Part shown: positions 25,692 to 33,424 of the stretch, piece by piece
Position numbering within the stretch: the stretch's first letter is position 1
Layout: every line of letters begins with the position of its first letter
Made by a program: the position numbers and the translations under genes
The notes under the pieces: model-generated
Told to the model about the DNA's origin: nothing
Databases searched by the model: none
Seen by the model: only the letters and a program-made list of their open reading frames with translations
NCBI RefSeq assembly: GCF_000472285.1
Contig: NZ_KI421418.1
Location: forward strand, 47,475 to 107,330
Direction of reading: 5' to 3'
Length of the DNA stretch: 59,856 nt
DNA from: Desulfuromonas sp. TF
GTDB taxonomy: Bacteria > Desulfobacterota > Desulfuromonadia > Desulfuromonadales > ATBO01

Positions 25692-26150
25692 ATGAAAAAT
25701 CTTGCTTGCGGATGCCCCGGTTCCAACGTACGTACCGTCGAGAAGAAAGAAAACCACAACGAAGCCGCCACCGGCCGTCTCAGTTCGGAACTGCGCCAGT
25801 GGCCGACCCAGCTCCAGCTCGTTCCGCCCACCGCTCCCTGGCTTCAGAACGCGCATCTGCTCATCGCCGCCGACTGCGCCCCTTTCGCCTATGCGGAGTT
25901 CCACAGGGACTTCATCAAAGACAAGGTGCTGGTCAACGCCTGCCCCAAACTCGACGACACCGGCCCCTATGTCGAGAAGCTTGCCGCGATTCTGAAGCAT
26001 AACGACATCCAATCGGTCACCGTGACCATCATGGAAGTTCCCTGCTGCCGCGGCCTGGCCATGATGGCCGAGCAGGCGGTTGCCGCCTCCGGCAAGGACG
26101 TACCTCTCGAGGTGGCGATCATCGGAGTCGACGGCGAAAGGAGGAGCTGA
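25692..26150 (+). CDS. Stand-alone C-terminal domain of ferredoxin-type oxidoreductase
   Basis: A 152-residue protein matching the C-terminal part of a larger family in which an N-terminal two-[4Fe-4S] ferredoxin precedes this region. The conserved blocks are SELRQWPTQLQLVPPTAPW, LLIAADCAPFAYAEFHRDF, LVNACPKLDDTGPYVEKL and IMEVPCCRGLAMMA. The usual ferredoxin CxxCxxCxxxCP motifs are absent. A good ribosome site (AAAGGAG) and a fresh start MKNLACGCPGS indicate a true short gene, not a truncation. Four conserved Cys (DC, CP, CC) could bind a metal or cluster. It is followed by the hemerythrin gene two bases later. Confidence 0.8.
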   Translation: MKNLACGCPGSNVRTVEKKENHNEAATGRLSSELRQWPTQLQLVPPTAPWLQNAHLLIAADCAPFAYAEFHRDFIKDKVLVNACPKLDDTGPYVEKLAAILKHNDIQSVTVTIMEVPCCRGLAMMAEQAVAASGKDVPLEVAIIGVDGERRS

Positions 26151-26152
26151 GC

Positions 26153-26704
26153 ATGACGAACGTCACCGCGGTAATGGTGGAAGAGCATAAGCTCATCCTG
26201 CGCATGATCGACCTCGTGGAGAAGAACACCCGCCTTGCCGAGGCGGGCCGTTTCACCGACTGGGATTTCTTCATCGACGCGGTCGATTTCATCCGCAACT
26301 TTGCCGATCGCTTTCATCATTCCAAGGAGGAGGACATCCTCTTCAAATCCCTGGTGGAAAACGGGATGCCTGCGGAGAATTCGCCGGTGGCGGCCATGCT
26401 GATGGCACACGACCAGGGACGGGCCTTCGTTCGCAACATGGAGGAGGCGGCGCGGAAGGCTCTTGCCGGAGAACCCGATCAGACTCCGATTCTCGCCGAC
26501 AACGCTTACGGCTATGTCACTCTCCTGCGAGACCATATCGATAAGGAGGACTCTATTCTCTACCCCCTTGCCGAGCGAGTGCTCCCCGAAGCGATGCGCC
26601 CCGCCATGGTCGAAGGATATGCCAGGGCCGAGGAAAAAACTCCTGGCGTCGCGGAGCGCTACCGGAAGGTAGTGGAAAGGTACGAAGCAAAGCTGGCAGC
26701 GTGA
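26153..26704 (+). CDS. Hemerythrin-like di-iron protein
   Basis: Cytoplasmic 183-residue four-helix protein of the hemerythrin HHE family. Metal ligands are visible as EEHKLI (near 12), FHHSKEEDILF (about 56-66), MAHDQGR (about 84) and LRDHIDKEDSILYPLAE (about 128-145), a complete His/Glu set. Such proteins sense or carry O2 or NO, or repair iron-sulfur clusters. It sits directly after the DUF1858 and ferredoxin-domain genes, and the operon ends in a strong terminator. With DUF1858 it could form a two-protein ScdA/RIC-like system (inference). Confidence 0.9.
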   Translation: MTNVTAVMVEEHKLILRMIDLVEKNTRLAEAGRFTDWDFFIDAVDFIRNFADRFHHSKEEDILFKSLVENGMPAENSPVAAMLMAHDQGRAFVRNMEEAARKALAGEPDQTPILADNAYGYVTLLRDHIDKEDSILYPLAERVLPEAMRPAMVEGYARAEEKTPGVAERYRKVVERYEAKLAA

Positions 26705-26756
26705 GGTGCAAGATCGAAGGGGCGCGCAGCGTGCTGACGCCCCTTCTTGAAAACAT

Positions 26757-26794
26757 GAGGCCCCCGGAAAAGTCCGGGGGCCTCGTTTTTTTTT
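26757..26794 (+). terminator. Intrinsic terminator after the hemerythrin operon
   Basis: A perfect 12-base stem (GAGGCCCCCGGA / TCCGGGGGCCTC) with loop AAAG is followed by nine T residues on the plus strand. On the minus strand only a short T run follows, so it may work weakly for the Spy-like gene. Confidence 0.92.
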
Positions 26795-26820
26795 AGAAGT
26801 TGCAGTACTTGCCGGAATGT

Positions 26821-27318
26821 TTATCGACGGTGCCCCTTGTGCCCCCGTCGCTCTTTCATGGAGGAGCGCATTTGTTCCGCCTTTTCGCGCTGCTCGGGAG
26901 TCAGCAAGGCATGGATCTGGTTCTTCACCCTGGCGTGTGAGACGATCATTTCGGTGCGGATTTCAGCCTGGTCGGCCGCCAGGGCACGCACCGCGGCTTC
27001 ATCAAAGGGTTGCTGCTCTGCGGCGACGCGCAGCTGTTCGCGACCCTTTCGCAACTGCTCTTTCAGCGGCGCGACCTTATCCTGCTCGGCGGCTCGGATG
27101 GCCTTGATCTGCTCCCGCTGGTCGGGGGTCAGATCCAGGGCCTCGGCCATGCGGTCGAAGTGCCGCTCTTTTCTCATGTCATAGGTTGCCGGACTGTCAC
27201 CGGCGCGCTTGTCCACGGCCAGGGCGGAGCCGGAAAGAGGGTCGGCGGCTACAGCGTACAGGGCGCTGCAGACAACGGCTGCAGCCAGGAATGCGGCGAT
27301 GAGGATGGAATTTTTCAC
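26821..27318 (-). CDS. Spy/CpxP-family periplasmic protein
   Basis: Secreted 165-residue helical protein. I place the start at GTG 27318, where AGGAGAG lies upstream and a signal peptide begins (KNSILIAAFLAAAVVCSALYAVAA). The two LTxxQ signatures of the family are present: LDLTPDQ (near 63) and LLTPEQ (near 139). The body is charged and helical. Spy/CpxP proteins act as periplasmic chaperones or inhibitors of Cpx/Bae-type kinases. It is divergent from such a kinase across 240 bases that contain a CpxR-like box. Confidence 0.85.
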   Translation of the reverse strand: MKNSILIAAFLAAAVVCSALYAVAADPLSGSALAVDKRAGDSPATYDMRKERHFDRMAEALDLTPDQREQIKAIRAAEQDKVAPLKEQLRKGREQLRVAAEQQPFDEAAVRALAADQAEIRTEMIVSHARVKNQIHALLTPEQREKAEQMRSSMKERRGHKGHRR

Positions 27319-27558
27319 GATTTCTCTCCTTTGGATGATGGTGTGCCTCGAATTTGAGGGAGCGAGCCTGCTGAGAACTTGCTCGCATCCCCGGTTCTGC
27401 GTCTCTGTTGAACAAATAAATAACAGGCGAATATGCAGAAAATGTGGAGGAAATATGGAAATGTGGAGAGGATGCAGGTTCCCTGTGGAATTTCCGTGGA
27501 AACCTGTGCTAGTAAAGATGATGTAAATGCCAGATTTCACTGCTTTGAAGGGAACGAT
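27319..27558. other. Divergent control region, Spy-like gene / sensor kinase
   Basis: This spacer holds an imperfect inverted repeat near 27357-27392 (GGGAGCGAGC ... GCTCGCATCCC). A purine-rich stretch with repeated GTGGA/GAAATATGGAAATGTGGA follows, then the GTAAA-N6-GTAAA box. No open reading frame of interest is seen. Confidence 0.5.
27512..27527. promoter_or_regulatory. CpxR-like box GTAAA-N6-GTAAA
   Basis: Two perfect GTAAA half-sites separated by GATGAT match the enterobacterial CpxR consensus GTAAA-N4-8-GTAAA. The box is 31 bases upstream of the kinase ATG, between it and the Spy/CpxP-like gene. Use of this consensus outside Gammaproteobacteria is not established, so this is a candidate only. 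Confidence 0.4.
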
Positions 27559-29004
27559 ATGAAGGTCGGAATCAAGCACCGCCTCTTTGCAGCCCTGCTG
27601 GCCGCCACGGCGTTGGTGGCCCTGGGCATGTTCCTCATCATGCAGTGGAGCATCGACCGCGGTTTTCTTCGCTATGTAAATACCCTGGAACAGGAAAGGC
27701 TGGAACGTCTGGCGGTGGAATTCGAACAGGCTTTTGCTGAACAGGGAAGTTGGGATTTTCTGCGGGACGATCCGGGCCACCTGTTCAGGCTGGCGTACAG
27801 AACCCTGCCCGAGGGACAGGCCACCCCCGAGCGACTGGAGCGGCTTGAACGGCGTCTCGAGCGGCGGTTGAGTGCCGAGCCGCCCGGTGAGCCGTTGCCG
27901 CCGCATCTCGCCCATCGGTTCGAGGCGAGGATCCTGCTTCTGGACAGCGAACGCCGTCCGGTTGCAGGGACCAGGGCAGCGGAAGAAAAAATCGAGTTCA
28001 AGCGCCTTTACCACGAGGGGCAGGTGGTCGGCTATCTCGGCATCGTCCCTCGCAAAGGTCTTTCCGATGCTCTTCAGCTGAGCTTCGTCAAGCAGCAGAA
28101 ACTGGCCATGGCGCTGGTCGCCGGAGTGACACTCCTGGTCTCGGCGCTTCTGGCCCTGCCTCTGGCGAACCGGCTGGTCCGCCCGATCAGATCCCTGGCG
28201 GACGCCACACGCTGCCTTTCGGCCGGAGACTATGCCACCCGTGTGCCGGTGACCGCTACCGACGAACTGGGTCAGCTGGCCTCCGACTTCAACACACTGG
28301 CCCTGACCCTGGAGAAGAATGAACAGACGCGCCGGCAGTGGGTGGCCGACATCTCCCATGAGCTGCGTACTCCGCTGGCGGTGCTGCGCGGCGAGATCGA
28401 GGCCCTGCAGGACGGAGTTCGTCAGGCCACACCCGCTGCGGTCGCCTCGCTGCATACGGAGGTTCTGCGCGTCGGACGACTGGTGGATGATCTCTATCAG
28501 CTCGCCCTCTCCGATCTCGGAGCCCTGAATTACCGCAAGGAAGCAATCTTCCTCTCCGGCGTGCTGAAGGATGCGTTGGAGGCGTTCCGCCCCGAGTTCG
28601 AGCGCAAGGGCATCGCCCTGCAATACACCCCCCCAGCCCGGGATATCCTTCTCTTTGCCGATCCCGAACGGCTGCATCAGCTTCTTGCCAACCTGCTGGA
28701 GAATTCACTCCGGTACACCGATGCCGGAGGCCGACTCGAAATCGTCCTGGAGCAGGAGAAGGGGAGGGCGATGCTGACGTTTCGCGACAGCGCCCCCGGG
28801 GTGCCGGCGGCCGACCTGGAACGATTGTTCGAACGGCTCTACCGGGTGGAAGGCTCACGCAGCCGCGCCTCCGGAGGGGCAGGTCTGGGGTTGTCGATCT
28901 GCCGCAATATCGTCGAGGCACATGGAGGCGACATTTCGGCGGCGCCATCGCCGCTGGGCGGATTGGCGGTAACGGTGGCGCTGCCGCTTGAAGAACGCTC
29001 TTGA
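27559..29004 (+). CDS. BaeS/CpxA-like sensor histidine kinase
   Basis: Inner-membrane sensor kinase of 481 residues. ATG 27559 with GAAGGGA upstream is chosen over earlier codons. It has a membrane helix at about 8-28, a periplasmic domain (about 30-165) rich in charged helices (RLERLERRLERRLS), a second helix (about 185-205), HAMP, a HisKA domain with ISHELRTPLAVL (His near 264) and an HATPase domain with N box LLENSLRYTD, G1 DSAPGV and G2 GGAGLGLSIC. No response regulator gene is adjacent, which is unusual for this family. Confidence 0.92.
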   Translation: MKVGIKHRLFAALLAATALVALGMFLIMQWSIDRGFLRYVNTLEQERLERLAVEFEQAFAEQGSWDFLRDDPGHLFRLAYRTLPEGQATPERLERLERRLERRLSAEPPGEPLPPHLAHRFEARILLLDSERRPVAGTRAAEEKIEFKRLYHEGQVVGYLGIVPRKGLSDALQLSFVKQQKLAMALVAGVTLLVSALLALPLANRLVRPIRSLADATRCLSAGDYATRVPVTATDELGQLASDFNTLALTLEKNEQTRRQWVADISHELRTPLAVLRGEIEALQDGVRQATPAAVASLHTEVLRVGRLVDDLYQLALSDLGALNYRKEAIFLSGVLKDALEAFRPEFERKGIALQYTPPARDILLFADPERLHQLLANLLENSLRYTDAGGRLEIVLEQEKGRAMLTFRDSAPGVPAADLERLFERLYRVEGSRSRASGGAGLGLSICRNIVEAHGGDISAAPSPLGGLAVTVALPLEERS

Positions 29005-29078
29005 GAGGAGGTGGGCTGGCTGGAGAATCGTAGTTTGACAGGTTCTTACAGCCGGTGCTACACTCACGCGTTTGACTA

Positions 29079-29226
29079 TTCAGTTTCTGTCTGGAAACGG
29101 CCCTTTTCCGCAATCTCTGCGTCAATCTTCAGTCTTGCTTGTGCGGCGTACCTGGGTACGCCTCCGCGCAAGACTTTGATTTCCTTGATCTTGCGAAAAA
29201 TTACTCGTTTCCGAATCAGAAACTAA
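29079..29226. repeat. Large palindromic intergenic element, copy 1
   Basis: An imperfect inverted repeat of about 148 bases. The outer arms are CAGTTTCTGTCTGGAAACGG and its partner CGTTTCCGAATCAGAAACT. The middle arms are TTCCGCAA/TTGCGAAAA and AGTCTTGC/GCAAGACT. The centre is a perfect GGCGTACC-TG-GGTACGCC. No protein is encoded. It resembles a non-autonomous mobile palindrome and shares its centre with 51004-51150. Confidence 0.7.
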
Positions 29227-29262
29227 ACAGTGTCCATCCGGAGTTCCGGATGGACACTGTTT
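29225..29262 (+). terminator. Perfect 18-base inverted repeat, possible terminator
   Basis: AAACAGTGTCCATCCGGA is followed by GT and then its exact complement. It lies 27 bases before mgtE and directly abuts the palindromic element. Only a short T run follows, so it may instead be a regulatory hairpin or an element end. The formal loop is two bases, so the top of the stem must open. Confidence 0.5.
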
Positions 29263-29289
29263 AATCCCGCCGCCCAGGAGGAGCCTGCC

Positions 29290-30645
29290 ATGGATCAGAA
29301 ACTTCAGATACTCCTCGACACGGTAAAAAAGCTCATTCGGCGCGGCGCCTATCCCAATCTCACCAACGTCGTCGCCAAGACCCATCCCGCCGACATCGCC
29401 CATCTCTTTCGCTACCTGGATCAGAAGGAGCAGCGCGTCTTCTTCAACCTGATTGAAGATTCGGAGACGGCCGCTTCGGTGCTCTCCGAGCTCGATCACG
29501 GCACCGGCGCCCAGCTCCTGGAGAAGATCGACACGGAGACCATCACCGGGATCCTCCAGGAGATGCCTTACGACGATGCCGTCGACATCATCCGCAACAT
29601 GCCGGAGGAGAAAGCGGAAGAGATCCTCCAGATCATGGAGGACGAACATTCGGATGAGATCGAGGAGCTGCTCAAATACGGCGAGGATACCGCCGGCGGC
29701 ATCATGGCCACGGAGATCTTCTCCCTGCGCGAAGACATGACGGTCAAGGAAGCCGTTGCGGCCCTGCAGGAAGCCAAGGACGTGGAGATGGTCTTTTACG
29801 TCTATGTCACCGACGAGCACAACCACCTGGTGGGGGTTCTCTCCCTGCGCAACCTGCTCACCGTCCCTCCCAGTACCCGTCTCCGGAACATCATGACCAC
29901 CGACGTCATCAGCGTCCGAACGGACATGGACCAGGAGGAGGTGGCCCATCTCGTGGCCAAGTACGACATTCTGGCCATTCCCGTCGTCGATGAAGGGAAC
30001 AAGCTGATGGGGATCATCACCGTCGACGACGTCATCGACGTCATGCGCCAGGAGGCCACCGAGGACATGTTCAAGATGGCCGGCGCCAGCGAGGAGGAAC
30101 TCCTCTACGGCTACAAATCCTTCAAGATCGCCAGGCTGCGCCTCCCCTGGCTGGTGACCAATCTCTTCGGCGGGGTAATCACCGGGTACCTGATGTGGCG
30201 GTTCAAGGTGACCCTCAAGGAGGTCATCGCCCTGATCTCCTTCATCCCGGTCATCACCGGCATGGGGGGGAACGTCGGGGGGCAGTCCGCCACCATCGTG
30301 GTGCGCGGCTTCGCCACGGGGCGCATCGACTTTTCCACCCTGCGCCAGGTGTTCTACAAGGAGGTGCGGGTCGGGCTGATCATGGGGACAGTATGCGGTA
30401 CTGTCACCGGTTTGATCGCTTTTTTCTGGCACCACAATCCCTACCTTGGATTGGTGGTGGGACTGGCCATGGTCACCGCCATGACGGTTGCCGCCAGCAT
30501 GGGGGTCATCGCCACCTCCTTTTTCAAGAAGATCGGTATCGATCCCGCCATCGCCTCCAGCCCCTTTGTCCAGACGGCCAACGACATTACCGGCATCCTG
30601 ATCTACTTCGGCACGGCGACCCTTTTCATCAACTACCTACGGTGA
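29290..30645 (+). CDS. mgtE: Magnesium transporter MgtE
   Basis: Homodimeric Mg2+ channel of 451 residues. ATG 29290 is preceded by AGGAGG; longer in-frame starts run through the upstream hairpin. The N domain (about 30-130) has helical repeats with KTHPADIAHLFRYL and MPYDDAVDIIRNMP. The CBS pair (about 135-255) contains TVDDVIDVMRQEA. Five membrane helices begin near 285 (LRLPWLVTNLFGGVITG) and include the conserved GMGGNVGGQSATIVVRG pore signature and a final ANDITGILIYFG segment. No M-box riboswitch is seen upstream. Confidence 0.96.
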   Translation: MDQKLQILLDTVKKLIRRGAYPNLTNVVAKTHPADIAHLFRYLDQKEQRVFFNLIEDSETAASVLSELDHGTGAQLLEKIDTETITGILQEMPYDDAVDIIRNMPEEKAEEILQIMEDEHSDEIEELLKYGEDTAGGIMATEIFSLREDMTVKEAVAALQEAKDVEMVFYVYVTDEHNHLVGVLSLRNLLTVPPSTRLRNIMTTDVISVRTDMDQEEVAHLVAKYDILAIPVVDEGNKLMGIITVDDVIDVMRQEATEDMFKMAGASEEELLYGYKSFKIARLRLPWLVTNLFGGVITGYLMWRFKVTLKEVIALISFIPVITGMGGNVGGQSATIVVRGFATGRIDFSTLRQVFYKEVRVGLIMGTVCGTVTGLIAFFWHHNPYLGLVVGLAMVTAMTVAASMGVIATSFFKKIGIDPAIASSPFVQTANDITGILIYFGTATLFINYLR

Positions 30646-30762
30646 TCCGGAAGCAGCATCATTTCACCGCGGGTTTCCGCCAGCTTCAGGAATACACCAC
30701 ACACCCTTCCTGTTCTTCTATAAATATCAAGTAATGTGATTAAGCCATGAAGGGGAAGACGG

Positions 30763-31741
30763 ATGTACAGCTCAGAGCACCTTTCGCAGCAGTGGATTTA
30801 TACTTTGGATGCCATGGGAGGGGGAGAGCTTCTGCCCTTCGAAAAGATCGACTCACTTCTTCCCGAGGGCAAGATACCCTGGATCCACCTGAGTTATACG
30901 GATGAGAAGGCGCAAGCCTGGCTGGCCCGGGAAAGTGGCATTGATCCCGTCGTCCTCGAATCCCTTCTCGCCGAAGACACGCGCCCGCGCAGTTTCGATC
31001 ACGGGCAGGGGCTGCTCGTGATCCTTCGGGGAGTCAACTTAAATATCGGAGCTGAACCGGAGGACATGGTCTCGGTCCGACTGTGGATCGAGCCTTCCCG
31101 GATCATCACCATCAGCCACCGTAAGCTCATGGCCCTGGAGGATCTCACCCGCAGTCTCGCAAAGGGAGAAGGGCCGGTCGGAGGCGCTGATTTCGTTCTC
31201 ATGCTTGCGCAGAGTCTGGTTCGCCGGATGTCTGCCGTTCTGGGTGATCTGGAGGATGGGGTCGCAATACTGGAGGATGATATCCTCGCTCAGGAGAGTC
31301 ACACGCTTCGAGGCAGCATCAGCCTGCTGCGACGAAAAGCGATCCGCTTTCGCCGCTACATGGCACCTCAGAGGGAAGCCCTGGAACGTCTGCACGCTGT
31401 GAAAGGCCCATGGTTCGATGAAATTCAGAAGGTAAGAATTCGAGAGATAGCGGATCAGATGACCCGATATGTCGAGGACCTTGATGCGACAAAGGACCGC
31501 GCTGCGATCCTTCAGGACGAACTGGAGGCGGATCGGGAATCAGATGAATAAGACAATGTATCTTCTTTCGATTGTCGCGGCCATTTTCCTGCCCCTGGGT
31601 CTTCTGACGGGATTGCTTGGCATCAATGTCGGCGGCATTCCCGGGACGGAGAGTCCCTATGCCTTCTTCATCGTCTGTGGCATTCTGTTCGTCATCGCGG
31701 CCATGCAGATCCTGATCTTCCGTCGCATGCGCTGGATGTAG
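30763..31741 (+). pseudogene. CorA/ZntB-family transporter interrupted by a frameshift
   Basis: The first frame (30763-31551) encodes the cytoplasmic domain and the long helix of a CorA/ZntB-type metal transporter (PWIHLSYTDEKAQAWL, SLLRRKAIRFRRYMAPQREAL) and then stops at TAA. The two membrane helices, with the ZntB-type GLLGINVGGIPG in place of CorA GMN, continue in another frame to 31741 (NQMNKTMYLLSIVAAIFLP). The break falls near 31528-31538 in GAGGCGGATCGG; losing one CG from a GAGGCGCGGATC original would explain it. Upstream is AGGGGA. It could be a real inactivating mutation, a programmed shift or a sequencing error. Confidence 0.8.
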
Positions 31742-31802
31742 CTCGATCACCATGTCCAATGAGATTCCCTTTTCCCGGAAATCACGCTCTTTCCGAAATC
31801 GA

Positions 31803-31830
31803 TTGACTCTTTGCGGGCAAGTGATAATAT
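31803..31830 (+). promoter_or_regulatory. Possible promoter for the small exported protein
   Basis: TTGACT, 16 bases, TAATAT (overlapping GATAAT) gives an expected start near 31837, about 34 bases before the ATG at 31871. Confidence 0.4.
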
Positions 31831-31870
31831 CTGCGCTGCTTTCGGGACCCCTTGAAATTCACCGACTGGT

Positions 31871-32209
31871 ATGCGCGGATATTCCCTCACGAAAAAGATC
31901 CTTTCCCTGCTCGTCGTCGCCGCGCTTCTCTCCCTGCGCCTGGGAAGCCTTACCGACGAAATTTTTGCCACTCCCGTCGAAGAAGCCATCTTCGATTGCG
32001 CCTTCATTGCCGAAGAGAATCATACCGAAGGAAAATCGATTAAAGTCAAGGCCAAGCGGATGTTCGAGCTTATCCTGACATCTGTCGACGCAATCCAACC
32101 CCACATCGAAATACCGGAACCGGCCGAGAGGGCCGTCGTACCCGTCCTGCTTCCCCAGGACATCCCCTTTGAAATCTTCATCCCCCCCGAGAACGACCTC
32201 CTGAGCTGA
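31871..32209 (+). CDS. Small exported protein of unknown function
   Basis: A 112-residue reading frame I do not recognise. The N-terminus has basic residues and a hydrophobic stretch (TKKILSLLVVAALLSLRLG) like a signal peptide or membrane anchor. The rest is acidic with a Pro-rich end (IEIPEPAERAVVPVLLPQ). There is no clear ribosome-binding site, which lowers confidence, but a promoter-like sequence precedes it and codon use looks normal. It lies between the broken transporter and pal. Confidence 0.5.
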   Translation: MRGYSLTKKILSLLVVAALLSLRLGSLTDEIFATPVEEAIFDCAFIAEENHTEGKSIKVKAKRMFELILTSVDAIQPHIEIPEPAERAVVPVLLPQDIPFEIFIPPENDLLS

Positions 32210-32305
32210 ACATTGGCGATCCTTGTCCCCGCTGCCTGAAAGCAAAGGCGCTTGAAGGCCGGCAGGGATGAAAAAAAAGTTCTTAACAAGCTTGGGAGAC
32301 CAAAC

Positions 32306-32842
32306 ATGCATCGTTCTTACGTTGTTGCCGCCATCATTCTATCGATTCTGATTGTTTCGGGCGGATGCGCCCGTAAAGCAAGTCGATCAGCCCTCGATCC
32401 GACCGGATCTTCCGGCGCCGTCACTGCCGTTCAGCCCTCTGCCGAAGAGGCAACGGACAGCATGCAAAGGGAGACGGATGGCGATGTCAGGACCGCGACG
32501 CTTAATACCCTTGATGGAAAAAGCCTGGAAAAGGTTTACTTCGATTATGATTCATACACCTTGAAACCCGAAGCAAGGCGGGCCCTGGATGTCAATGCGG
32601 GGTGGATGCGGGACAATCCGGAGGCCATCGTCACCATCGCGGGACACTGCGACGAGCGGGGCTCCGATGAATACAATCTGGCGCTCGGCGACCGCCGGGC
32701 CAAGGCGGTGAAAAGCTACCTGGCGGCGCTCGGAATCGCTCCGGAGCGTCTGGGCACGATCAGCTACGGCGAAGAGATGCCCGCCTCGGACGGCCGGGAC
32801 GAAGCGGCCTGGAGCAAAAACCGCAGGGCCGAGTTCAGGTAA
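32306..32842 (+). CDS. Peptidoglycan-associated OmpA-domain lipoprotein (Pal-like)
   Basis: Outer-membrane lipoprotein of 178 residues. ATG 32306 has GGGAG upstream and starts a lipoprotein signal (VVAAIILSILIVSGGC, lipid Cys near 20). After a Ser/Ala-rich linker comes an OmpA-like domain (about 70-178) with VYFDYDSYTLKPEA, IAGHCDERGSDEYNLALGDRRA and SYGEEMPA. The DERG-NxxLxxRRA pattern contacts diaminopimelate in Pal. The gene stands alone, without tolB, so it may be Pal or a paralogue. Confidence 0.88.
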   Translation: MHRSYVVAAIILSILIVSGGCARKASRSALDPTGSSGAVTAVQPSAEEATDSMQRETDGDVRTATLNTLDGKSLEKVYFDYDSYTLKPEARRALDVNAGWMRDNPEAIVTIAGHCDERGSDEYNLALGDRRAKAVKSYLAALGIAPERLGTISYGEEMPASDGRDEAAWSKNRRAEFR

Positions 32843-32857
32843 TGTGACGGAAAGAGC

Positions 32858-32889
32858 GCACCGGGCAGGCTGTTCAGCCTGCCCGGTGC
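32858..32889 (+). terminator. GC-rich hairpin after the Pal-like gene
   Basis: A perfect 14-base stem (GCACCGGGCAGGCT / AGCCTGCCCGGTGC) surrounds GTTC, starting 16 bases after the stop codon. No T tract follows directly, so termination would be weak or factor-assisted. Confidence 0.6.
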
Positions 32890-32947
32890 ATGCACCTCCC
32901 AAGGGCCTTTTTCCTGCCGATTCCGATCTCCCGAACGCCGTTGGAGG

Positions 32948-32977
32948 TTGACACGCCCTGTACTGCGCGGATAAAGT
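32948..32977 (+). promoter_or_regulatory. Possible promoter of the Cys-rich/ABC cluster
   Basis: TTGACA, 18 bases, TAAAGT. The start would be near 32984, so either the first ATG is nearly leaderless or translation begins at the second ATG (32999). Confidence 0.45.
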
Positions 32978-32983
32978 AAGCAG

Positions 32984-33316
32984 ATGCTGACCTCCCTCAT
33001 GAAAATAGCGGCGCCCCTGACGCTGCTCCTTGCCCTGATCTTCCTGGCCGGAGCGGTCTCCGCGGCGGTTCCCCTTGGGGAAAAAGCCGAGGCCAGCCAT
33101 TGCTGCGAGAAGGAGGCGGATGAAGAGGCGCCCTCAGCAGACGGCGAATGCACCGATCCCGGATGCGGCTGCCTCTCCTGCAGCGCTTCCCTGCTTTCCC
33201 AGATTCCCCGGATCTCATCCTCCACTTCCGAATACCGTCCACTTTTGTGGACCCTGACCCTCTCCCTCCCCTCGGCCCCCGGCCGATCCATCGACTATCC
33301 CCCCGAATTTCTCTGA
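32984..33316 (+). CDS. Small exported Cys/His metal-site protein
   Basis: A 110-residue protein I cannot name. The signal peptide (APLTLLLALIFLAGAVSA) points to the periplasm; a start at Met6 (32999) is equally possible. The mature part carries SHCCEKEADEEAP and a CTDPGCGCLSCS cluster, six or more Cys plus acidic residues, suggesting metal or redox chemistry. It precedes an OB-fold lipoprotein with a Cys pair and an ABC exporter, so the four genes may handle a metal or a thiol-reactive compound (inference). Confidence 0.65.
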   Translation: MLTSLMKIAAPLTLLLALIFLAGAVSAAVPLGEKAEASHCCEKEADEEAPSADGECTDPGCGCLSCSASLLSQIPRISSSTSEYRPLLWTLTLSLPSAPGRSIDYPPEFL

Positions 33317-33424
33317 TTCGCCCAGAACGTTGTGCAACTGACCGGCGATCCGCCGCCCGTGGTGCATCCGCGCCCTACGGGTGTGGTTTGTTCGACTGTA
33401 ACGTCTTTCAGAGGAGTCCGAATC

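Noticed and set aside
27319-28677. Apparent N-terminal extension of the Spy-like gene by about 450 codons
   Set aside because: The extension is antisense to the sensor kinase. A GTG start at 27318 with a ribosome site and a signal peptide marks the true gene.
29005-29289. M-box magnesium riboswitch before mgtE
   Set aside because: The spacer is accounted for by the palindromic element and a simple hairpin; no M-box core was recognisable.
31528-31551. Selenocysteine or read-through explanation for the broken CorA/ZntB-type gene
   Set aside because: The stop is TAA, not TGA, and the pore helices lie in a different frame, so a frameshift is required.
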